Part shown: positions 31,779 through 37,773 of the stretch, one piece after another | Layout of the letters: each line of letters begins with the position of its first letter | How positions within the stretch are numbered: position 1 is the first letter of the stretch | From: Candidatus Saccharibacteria bacterium UBA1944 | GTDB taxonomy: Bacteria; Patescibacteriota; Saccharimonadia; Saccharimonadales; Saccharimonadaceae | NCBI GenBank assembly: GCA_002336935.1 | Contig: DDEW01000008.1 | Coordinates: forward strand, 1 to 37,773 | DNA: 37,773 nt | Direction: 5' to 3' | Notes under the pieces: model-generated | Database searches by the model: none | What the model was told of the DNA's origin: nothing | The model's input: the letters and a program-made list of their open reading frames with translations, nothing else | Made by a program: the position numbers and the translations under genes

Positions 31779-32327
31779 ATGGCACACAAGAATCGTTACG
31801 ATAGTACTCGTCAATGGTACGCAATCCACACCTACAGTGGCTATGAAGAAAAGGTAGCCGACAGCATCAAAACTCGTATTCAGGCCGTCGACATGGCTGA
31901 TAAAATTTTTGACGCTATGGTACCAAAGGAAAAGCAAATTCAAATTAAAAACGGTAAACGCAAAGTTGTTGAAGCTAAAATCTTCCAAGGCTACGTGTTG
32001 GTTGAAATGAAACTTACCGACGAAACCTGGTATATTGTGCGTAATACCCCTGGCGTGACCGGTTTTGTAGGCAGCGGTACTGAGCCAACGCCGGTAAGTG
32101 ACAGCGAGATTGCTAAAATCAAAAAACGTATGGGCGTTGAAGATCCCAAACACCAAATTGATTTTACACCTGGCGAAGTCGTCAATATTACCGATGGTCC
32201 GTTTAAGGGCTTCGATGGTTCTGTAAGCGAAATCGACACCGCCAAAGGCAAGCTAAAGGTGATGGTCAGTATGTTTGGCCGCGATACTCCCGTAGAACTC
32301 GATGCGCTCCAGGTGAAGAAGGTGTAA
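31779..32327 (+). CDS. nusG: Transcription termination/antitermination factor NusG
   Basis: This is a 182-aa protein. The NGN domain (WYAIHTYSGYEEKVADSI to TGFVGSGTEPTPVSD) is followed by a KOW domain (GEVVNITDGPFKGFDGSVSEID). NusG binds RNA polymerase and couples transcription with translation or Rho. It forms the classical secE-nusG operon and ends with a strong terminator. Confidence 0.97.
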   Translation: MAHKNRYDSTRQWYAIHTYSGYEEKVADSIKTRIQAVDMADKIFDAMVPKEKQIQIKNGKRKVVEAKIFQGYVLVEMKLTDETWYIVRNTPGVTGFVGSGTEPTPVSDSEIAKIKKRMGVEDPKHQIDFTPGEVVNITDGPFKGFDGSVSEIDTAKGKLKVMVSMFGRDTPVELDALQVKKV

Positions 32328-32346
32328 CACTACCTATAGTTAGCGT

Positions 32347-32380
32347 AATACCCCGCAAAAGCGGGGTATTATTTTATTTC
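32347..32380 (+). terminator. Terminator of secE-nusG
   Basis: A perfect 10-bp stem AATACCCCGC/GCGGGGTATT (32347-32356 with 32361-32370), AAAA loop, then ATTTTATTT. Confidence 0.9.
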
Positions 32381-32436
32381 CGAGGATCAATCCTATCAAC
32401 CTCAATGTTATCGCGTGGAGGTTTTGATGAGCCGAG

Positions 32437-32856
32437 TTAGTTTATCGAACCCATAAGTCCAATACCGCACGCACCCATTTGGCTGCAAAATACAGGAGTA
32501 GCACGAATTGCTTCCAGTCGGCAATCCAGTTCGTCATGACGACGCTGGCGGAGCCGAGGGATTGAGTCAACAAGCTGCTGCGCCAAGGTATCTGCCTCTT
32601 TGTGAAGATTAGGCGCTTCATCTTCTGGCATTGTGAGTGCCATTAGCTCAGTGTCCATATCGTCTTCAGCTAAGCCCTGGGTAGAGCGCTCTAAGCTATC
32701 AACCGAATCGTGCAGTGCAGTCAAAATACCAAGGCCATTTTGCTGCAACTCGCTCGCGCGAGCGTCTGCAATAGACACTCTTCGCGCATAGTCGGCAGTA
32801 TCACCAAGAAGTGATTGATAGCGTGGGCAAGTATCACAGGGTCGTTCAACTGGCAT
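32437..32856 (-). CDS. Unknown 139-aa protein with a Cys pair at each end
   Basis: The N-terminus has CDTC and the C-terminus has CSQMGAC; the middle is largely helical and may form a coiled coil. The four Cys could bind one metal or form disulfides when the ends come together. I do not recognise a family. Codon use is native. It is convergent with nusG, downstream of that terminator. Confidence 0.6.
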   Translation of the reverse strand: MPVERPCDTCPRYQSLLGDTADYARRVSIADARASELQQNGLGILTALHDSVDSLERSTQGLAEDDMDTELMALTMPEDEAPNLHKEADTLAQQLVDSIPRLRQRRHDELDCRLEAIRATPVFCSQMGACGIGLMGSIN

Positions 32857-32974
32857 CGTTACATAAACCTTGTATTATTTTAATCGATAGTACCATGCAT
32901 TTGCGTTACCGACAACTATGTATTGTGTGGTATACTACAAAAGTTCTACCCGCACTCGATGAAAGGGAAGTACA

Positions 32975-33364
32975 TTGGCAGAGAAGCGAAAGGTCGTGTT
33001 CGACCTGAGCGCCCTAAGCGGCCCCGAACTGCAACAGTTCAAGCAGGACACGGCCGCCAGGGCGAAGAAGTTCGTGGCCATGGTGGACCAGGCGACCGGC
33101 CCACTGCGCGAGCAGCTGAAGGAAGAGCTGGACGAAGTGCTGGCCAAGCTGGTGGAGGCCAGGCGTGAAGCCGGCCGCCGCGCCGAGCAGACCGCAGCAC
33201 GCCTGCCCAGTCCCGAGCAGATGCAGGCCATCGCCACTGGCGTGGGACGCATGGCGGCCGAGCAGGCGCAGCGTACCCGTGACGGGTTCATGGCCTACGT
33301 GGCCGACGCCCTGAACGGCGACAAGCCGCGCAAGCCCAAGCCGCCTCAGGATGGCACACCGTGA
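32975..33364 (+). CDS. GC-rich, helical Ala/Glu/Arg-rich protein, 129 aa
   Basis: It starts with TTG (32975) behind AAAGGGAAG. Residues 15-65 and 68-110 read as long amphipathic helices, so a coiled coil is likely, with a basic Pro/Lys tail (DKPRKPKPPQDGTP). Codons are strongly GC-rich. Its stop overlaps the GTG of the next gene (GTGA), so the two form a translationally coupled pair. TATACT (32931-32936) may be the -10 box. The family is unknown. Confidence 0.65.
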   Translation: MAEKRKVVFDLSALSGPELQQFKQDTAARAKKFVAMVDQATGPLREQLKEELDEVLAKLVEARREAGRRAEQTAARLPSPEQMQAIATGVGRMAAEQAQRTRDGFMAYVADALNGDKPRKPKPPQDGTP

Positions 33365-33585
33365 GCACCACAGCTAGTGACGCCGCTCGCGCCAAGCTGG
33401 TCAGCAGTGCGGGATGTCGCCGTGGCAGCTACGACTTCGACCTGTGCATGGCGCATGGAGGCGCGCCGTGGCCGTACGACGAGCAGGCCTGCATGACCGC
33501 GCTGCAAGTACTGGGCTACCCGTCGCGCACCTGGCTGGGCGACGGCCGCGCCCGCGGCAACCCTGTCTGCCCCGTGAGCACCTAG
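33361..33585 (+). CDS. GC-rich Cys-containing small protein, 74 aa
   Basis: It starts with GTG in a GTGA overlap with the previous gene. It has four Cys (about residues 19, 29, 44 and 70) and is soluble. Function is unknown. It is the second gene of a GC-rich pair and ends just before a strong terminator. Confidence 0.65.
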   Translation: MSTTASDAARAKLVSSAGCRRGSYDFDLCMAHGGAPWPYDEQACMTALQVLGYPSRTWLGDGRARGNPVCPVST

Positions 33586-33599
33586 TGCTCGCACTCCCG

Positions 33600-33634
33600 C
33601 CTTATACCCACTACCACGGGTATAAGGCTTTTTT
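33600..33634 (+). terminator. Terminator of the GC-rich gene pair
   Basis: A perfect 10-bp stem CCTTATACCC/GGGTATAAGG (33600-33609 with 33618-33627), then CTTTTTT. Confidence 0.9.
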
Positions 33635-33646
33635 ATAGAGTAAATA

Positions 33647-33673
33647 CCCCCGCAAGCAGAGAGCATGCGGGGG
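33647..33673 (-). terminator. Terminator of the ABC exporter gene
   Basis: CCCCCGC (33647-33653) pairs with GCGGGGG (33667-33673), 15 nt beyond the ABC gene stop on the minus strand. Confidence 0.65.
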
Positions 33674-33687
33674 ATTACAGTAACCTC

Positions 33688-35496
33688 CTATCCAACAAGG
33701 TGTAGTTTGACCGGGCCAACTTCCAGCTTGTTCATCTTCTGATAAATCGCGCTGGTGGTGAGCAGTTCGCCGTGCGTGCCTCGTGCTGCCAATCGTCCAT
33801 CGTCCATGACGACAATTTGGTCAGCCGAGCGCACCGTACTCAACCGATGAGCAATGATGAATACCGTGCACACGCGAGCCGCAATCAATTCGTCAATCGT
33901 CTGCTGCACCTCTGCTTGACTCATGGCATCCAACGCACTGGTTGCTTCGTCGAGAATCAGAATTGCAGGTTTCATGATGAGCGCGCGAGCGATTGCTAGC
34001 CGCTGCCGTTGACCACCACTGAGCCGTAGACCGTTTTCGCCAATGCGGGTGTGATACCCTTGCTCGGTGCTCACAATGAACTCATGCGCACCGGCAGCTT
34101 TGGCGGCTGCCACAATTTGCTTCATGCTCGCGTTGGGACGGGCAAGGCGAATGTTGTCGGCAATAGAGCGGTCAAACAGCTCAATGCTTTGGCTGACCAC
34201 GGCAATCATTTGGTTGCGATACCGACCGTAGTCAATATCACGCAGGTTGACGTCATCGACAGCAATGTGGCCGCGATGTGGATCGTATTCACGAGCCAAT
34301 AGCGCCATCAGGGTGCTCTTGCCGCTACCACTCTCGCCTACAAAGGCAAGGGAAGTGTAGGCAGGTACCTCAAGGTTGAAGCCTGCAATTGTTGGCTGGT
34401 GGCACTCTTCGCCGTACGCGAATGTCACGTCGTTGAACATCACTTTGCCAGTTGCCTTAGCAGGCCACTGCGGACTCGTACTGTTGACCACAGTAGGCTG
34501 CGTGCCCATAAATGCCACCAGTTCGCGCAGCGCTTCTTGACCGCGGCCCAAAAGCCGCTGGAAGTCACTCAGGCGCCAGTAGTTGCTGTAGGCTCGCTCC
34601 ATCCACGTGGTAGCAAGCACCAGCGAACCAAGCGCCGTAGCACTATTACCTGAATACAAGGCCACCAGGCCAAGGGTCAGATACAGCACCGCGCGGCTCA
34701 CCAGCAGCACATCGTCTTGCCGACTAATACACTTGGTCCAAGCCTTGTGGCGAGGATACTCATCGTGCCAAAAGTCGCGCAGCATGGCTTCGTTGTGATC
34801 GCTGAAGCGCTCTTCGAGCCCGAGGGTCCGAATGGTACGCCAGTTTTTGGTCAGCTCGCTGCCGTTGTCTTCGACTGCTTTCATGCGAGTTTGGAACTCT
34901 TCACGGTGCGGCCGCATGCGGCGCTCACTGCGTCGAAGCACGATTGCGTAGGCAATCATAGTCACCAGCGCAACCACACCAAACTGCCAGCCAATGAAGA
35001 ACATGAAGATGGTGGTAAAGCCAACACGCAGTAGCACGGGAATCGTATTGAACAGTGCTTCGTCGAACAGTTCTTGGAACCGCGTGACGTTTTTGCCGAT
35101 CAATGAATCCTTTTCGCCAGTGCTGTGCTGCGTGTGCCAGTCTGTGCTTTGGCGGAGCAGCAGGCGATTGCCATAGCCCCACCAAATACGCCAGCATCCC
35201 CAAAACACGTCGTTTCGGTGCAAGCCCATGCGATTGGAAATCAGCTGATTGATTTTGTAAAGAACGGCGAAACTAAGTGCAATCAGCACGATGTTTCGCG
35301 GGCTGTTGGGCCCTGGGTGAACCAGCTCGTTAGTGAAAAACATCACCGGCAGTGACTGGAGCACCTGGAGAATCTCGCTCAACACCTCCCAGCTAAATGT
35401 GCGAATAATGGCACGCTTAACAACAGGGAGCTCTGGAGCGATGGTTGGATCCTGCTTCATTTGCTGCAGGATCGCTCGCAGGTCAGCAAATAGCAT
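33688..35496 (-). CDS. ABC exporter half-transporter (fused permease and ATPase)
   Basis: This is a 602-aa protein. The N-terminal membrane domain (about residues 40-320) has about five to six helices. The ATPase domain has Walker A GESGSGKST (about residues 385-395), a Q-loop, signature LSGGQRQR, Walker B ILILDEATS and H-loop AHRLST. It is an ABCB-type exporter of lipids, peptides or drugs and probably works as a homodimer, since no partner is adjacent. The ribosome-binding site AAGGAGGAGTC leads into ATG; the same leader occurs before the gene at 31041. Confidence 0.92.
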   Translation of the reverse strand: MLFADLRAILQQMKQDPTIAPELPVVKRAIIRTFSWEVLSEILQVLQSLPVMFFTNELVHPGPNSPRNIVLIALSFAVLYKINQLISNRMGLHRNDVFWGCWRIWWGYGNRLLLRQSTDWHTQHSTGEKDSLIGKNVTRFQELFDEALFNTIPVLLRVGFTTIFMFFIGWQFGVVALVTMIAYAIVLRRSERRMRPHREEFQTRMKAVEDNGSELTKNWRTIRTLGLEERFSDHNEAMLRDFWHDEYPRHKAWTKCISRQDDVLLVSRAVLYLTLGLVALYSGNSATALGSLVLATTWMERAYSNYWRLSDFQRLLGRGQEALRELVAFMGTQPTVVNSTSPQWPAKATGKVMFNDVTFAYGEECHQPTIAGFNLEVPAYTSLAFVGESGSGKSTLMALLAREYDPHRGHIAVDDVNLRDIDYGRYRNQMIAVVSQSIELFDRSIADNIRLARPNASMKQIVAAAKAAGAHEFIVSTEQGYHTRIGENGLRLSGGQRQRLAIARALIMKPAILILDEATSALDAMSQAEVQQTIDELIAARVCTVFIIAHRLSTVRSADQIVVMDDGRLAARGTHGELLTTSAIYQKMNKLEVGPVKLHLVG

Positions 35497-35516
35497 GACT
35501 CCTCCTTCTCAAATTG

Positions 35517-36070
35517 TTGGGGTGATCAACTGCTCATACGGGCCAGCACAAAGAATGCGTATGACGCGTGAAGCAATCGACCACATGGGTTAGTTAAAAG
35601 CTACTATCTATCATATAAACGTGATAAGAAGCGCCTAGTTGACGAATAGTAGGCGGTGAACGTTTACAGGATAGGGAGTACCTTCTGTAAACGGAGAATT
35701 ACGCGCCTACCATGGTAAACAATGTGACTACCATTGGTATGAAATCCTTTCCATTACTGTTGATGAGTTGCTGCGGTATACCTTGCGGGAGGTGCGAGTG
35801 CCCTTAAGCCAGGACACTAAGTATACTTGCATTACATCTCGCGTAGTCTACGGGTAACAGGGGCCGACAATGTCGGGATATACGATTCGCTCGTGCTTTA
35901 TGACTTTTTGTAGTAGCATACGCAGCGAACGCTAAGTGACGCGCACTTAGCCGAGTGAACCAGCCAGTTGTTTCCCCGAATTAAACTACACGTGTTTGTT
36001 TGCAAGATATAACGCTAAATCCACACTAGCACACTTTTTGGATTTTGTCAATAGCTTTATACAGTCAGCA
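35517..36070. other. Long non-coding stretch with nested hairpins
   Basis: About 550 nt without a credible gene. A CGTTTACAG/CTGTAAACG hairpin (35661-35669 with 35685-35693) is enclosed by GTAGGCG (35649-35655) with CGCCTAC (35704-35710). The same TAGGCG can instead pair with CGCCTA at 35632-35637, so two alternative folds compete. Further hairpins include CCGACA/TGTCGG near 35863 and CTAAGTG/CACTTAG near 35931-35949. It may hold an RNA gene; I cannot name it. Confidence 0.4.
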
Positions 36071-36099
36071 TTGACATTTTGAGTATTTTTTGTTATAAT
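36071..36099 (+). promoter_or_regulatory. Exact consensus promoter of the GC-rich gene at 36141
   Basis: TTGACA (36071-36076), a 17-nt spacer and TATAAT (36094-36099), with a leader of about 35 nt and GAAGGG before the start. Confidence 0.88.
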
Positions 36100-36140
36100 A
36101 ATACTAAGGACGTTGACAATCCAACCCGAAGGGAAACGCC

Positions 36141-36557
36141 ATGACCCGACACACCTACACGCCGCTCAACCTGCGCCACATCGACGCCGAGCGTCGCTTC
36201 TACCTGGGGCAGATGCTGGCGCACATGAGCGCGCACAAGCAGTGGGCCGAAGCCAACATGGGCACCATGAGTCCCCAAGCCTACAGCGACTGTGCTGAAC
36301 TGCAGGGCATCATGGGCGCTACCGTGGCCGCCTACCTGAACGACACGGCGGCGTTCATCGCCTGGCGCGAGTGGGAAGAGGACCACACCAAGTACTCACG
36401 AGATCACGCGGTGCAGGTGCCGCCAGTCAACGCGCTGGTGGATCACCTGAGCGCCCAGCTCCACATCCCCACCGCAGGTGGCCAGACCATCTTGCCCTAC
36501 CGCCGACCCAGCTGGTGGCAGCGAGCCAAGAACTGGCTGAACACCCCCATCGGGTAG
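36141..36557 (+). CDS. GC-rich orphan protein, 138 aa
   Basis: It is a soluble, mostly helical protein with many Trp, Tyr and His (HIDAERRFYLGQMLAHMSAH, WREWEEDHTKYSRDH) and a basic Trp-rich tail (RRPSWWQRAKNWL) that may touch a membrane. I do not recognise it. About 51 of the first 60 codons end in G or C. It is a single-gene unit with an exact consensus promoter and its own terminator. Confidence 0.7.
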   Translation: MTRHTYTPLNLRHIDAERRFYLGQMLAHMSAHKQWAEANMGTMSPQAYSDCAELQGIMGATVAAYLNDTAAFIAWREWEEDHTKYSRDHAVQVPPVNALVDHLSAQLHIPTAGGQTILPYRRPSWWQRAKNWLNTPIG

Positions 36558-36586
36558 GTCCCGCTTTCGTCGGATCGTCCGCCCAT

Positions 36587-36609
36587 GCCCCGCACACTCT
36601 GTGCGGGGC
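36587..36609 (+). terminator. Terminator of the GC-rich gene at 36141
   Basis: A perfect 9-bp stem GCCCCGCAC/GTGCGGGGC (36587-36595 with 36601-36609), 5-nt loop; the T-run is weak. Confidence 0.75.
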
Positions 36610-36626
36610 ATCTTCATAGGAGTTAA

Positions 36627-36655
36627 TTGCTTGTTTGCTAAGTTTATGGTATAAT
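36627..36655 (+). promoter_or_regulatory. Promoter of the cyclase-like gene
   Basis: TTGCTT (36627-36632), a 17-nt spacer and TATAAT (36650-36655), ending 11 nt before the ATG. Confidence 0.65.
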
Positions 36656-36666
36656 AAATACACTCT

Positions 36667-37716
36667 ATGGCCGGCTATTTTACTGAAGCAAATCTGCGTA
36701 CCATGAATGCTGCTCGTCAGTCTATTCACGATGCGTTGCAACCTGTCGCTAATACACTTGAACAAACAGTGCCATCCTTTGAAGGCTTTGTGCTGTTCCA
36801 GCAAGACTCGTACCACCCCGACAGTGCGGCGGCAATCGCACAAATAAATGCGCGAGGGGTCAGCCAAGAGCGGCTAACGTTTCAACAAGCCAACGTGACA
36901 AATCGTCGTGTTGACCTTGAAGTATCTACCCTGGGGCAGACGTTTACTACTGGTGATTATGAGCTACAAGAAAGCAGCATGAACCCCGAGCAGCACCTTG
37001 TAGCAGGCCTTCACCTGCCTGAAGCAGTGGGTGCGCGTGCCGCCTGCGTATTTCAAATTGCCTTTAGCCGACAGCTCGGAAGCCCCTCACCCGAAAATAT
37101 GGCAATGATACGTGAGTATTGGCAACGAACGGTGCCCACCTGCGTTCCAGCGCTGGAAGTACTTCACCGCGAAAGTCGCGCGTTTCCAACCGGGTCGGTT
37201 GCTGATGCCATGCAGCTTGACGTACCAACTACTCCCAACGCCTTTGTACTTACCTGGGACACTTCACATTCACGCGAACAAGCTGCCAGCAATTACGGTA
37301 AGCTACGCTATGATTTAACACTACGCGGCCAAGCTTTTACTGACATTGTGGAGCACTACGGCGGGACCCTCATGCGACCAACAGGTGATGGGCAGTCATT
37401 TGCGTTGCCACTTTCGCCCGAACAGTGCGATCGGCTTTCTGACATTTCAATCCGACGCTACGCTACTCAGTCGCTCATGCCCCTGGTTCGCGAACTACTA
37501 CAGACCGCTCGGCAAGACGGTAAAGCACCGGTACGGTTTTCAGTGGAACTAGGGCGTATTGAGCCGACTACTTTCGACCTCAGCAGCCCTGCGCTATTTA
37601 GCAATGCCGATGTCGACGAGCGCCAACCGCGCGATCGAGTGACTATCGACTTTGGGGTACGAGCCATAAAAGCGCTTGGCCTCGATAACGCCGCAATTGC
37701 AGCGCTGAACGCTTGA
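36667..37716 (+). CDS. Class III nucleotide-cyclase-like protein
   Basis: This is a 349-aa protein. Residues 1-185 form a domain I do not recognise. Residues 193-300 resemble a class III adenylate/guanylate cyclase core: FVLTWDTS (Asp198, first metal-ligand position), a helix, then IVEHYGGTLMRPTGDGQSFALPL (Asp241, second metal-ligand position) and PVRFSVELG, where cyclases have a conserved RIGIHTG-like strand. The order and spacing fit, but the strands are divergent, so activity is uncertain. If active it would make cAMP or a related signal. It was probably a soluble, regulated enzyme. Confidence 0.5.
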   Translation: MAGYFTEANLRTMNAARQSIHDALQPVANTLEQTVPSFEGFVLFQQDSYHPDSAAAIAQINARGVSQERLTFQQANVTNRRVDLEVSTLGQTFTTGDYELQESSMNPEQHLVAGLHLPEAVGARAACVFQIAFSRQLGSPSPENMAMIREYWQRTVPTCVPALEVLHRESRAFPTGSVADAMQLDVPTTPNAFVLTWDTSHSREQAASNYGKLRYDLTLRGQAFTDIVEHYGGTLMRPTGDGQSFALPLSPEQCDRLSDISIRRYATQSLMPLVRELLQTARQDGKAPVRFSVELGRIEPTTFDLSSPALFSNADVDERQPRDRVTIDFGVRAIKALGLDNAAIAALNA

Positions 37717-37731
37717 AAAACACCCGCGAAT

Positions 37732-37737
37732 GGTGTA
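37732..37737 (+). promoter_or_regulatory. -10-like box at the window edge
   Basis: A TATAAT-like box (GTATAATC) about 35 nt before the window end suggests another transcript beginning there; its product lies outside. Confidence 0.35.
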
Positions 37738-37773
37738 TAATCAACCACTGTTACGCACTAAATATTTGCTTCA

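Overview
The window looks like chromosomal DNA of a member of Candidatus Saccharibacteria (TM7) or a near relative in the Patescibacteria/CPR. This is inferred from gene style, not from a marker-gene search. The signs are compact single-gene units, many short membrane or hypothetical proteins, a type IV pilin, an LPXTG surface protein with PKD and DUF11-like domains, GH57/GH15/GT glycan enzymes, secE-nusG next to orphan genes, and a few isolated amino-acid-pathway enzymes without their pathways. TGA ends several genes and the only Trp tRNA reads UGG, so the standard bacterial code applies and not the SR1/Gracilibacteria code.

Layout. 1-212: two near-identical terminator hairpins, each preceded by the same tRNA-like 3' end. 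213-3622: a DUF4190-like membrane protein, a NUDIX hydrolase, a HAD hydrolase overlapping a 2H phosphoesterase, tRNA-Thr(GGT), YajQ and ribosomal protein L33. 3625-8725 (minus strand): a tightly coupled four-gene operon of starch-synthase-like GT, GH57, GH15 glucoamylase and an unknown protein. A GT35 alpha-glucan phosphorylase lies separately at 23024. Together these enzymes could build, trim and phosphorolyse an alpha-glucan. 8881-12366: MscS channel, tRNA-Trp(CCA), an ASCH protein, a GC-rich GNAT-GNAT-ASCH fusion and a tRNA-like structured element that repeats the Trp tRNA tail. 12367-19061: small membrane proteins, a P-loop kinase, an atypical kinase-fold protein, a frameshifted HAD gene, a type IV pilin, a TyrA-like dehydrogenase and a Bax-inhibitor-1 family protein. 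19184-22911: a HIT protein, a DUF305 plus cytochrome-b5 pair, a TrpF-like TIM barrel and an AAA-type kinase. 23024-31041: phosphorylase, GC-rich lipoprotein, LPXTG surface protein, P-loop ATPase plus YgjP-type metallopeptidase, sensor histidine kinase and a GC-rich orphan. 31042-37773: a structured secE leader, secE-nusG, GC-rich orphans, an ABC exporter, a long structured non-coding stretch and a class III cyclase-like protein.

Two gene populations stand out. Most native genes have mixed codons, and about half have a -10 hexamer only 6-9 nt before the start codon, so their mRNAs should be leaderless or nearly so. A second set of six genes in five loci (10461, 24864, 30709, 32975/33361, 36141) is strongly GC-rich. 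They have Shine-Dalgarno leaders, mostly near-consensus TTGAC(A/T)-N17-TATAAT promoters and mostly their own terminators, which suggests single-gene cassettes of foreign origin. The intergenic regions also hold several unexplained folded sequences, of which 12063-12214 and 35632-35950 are the best RNA candidates.
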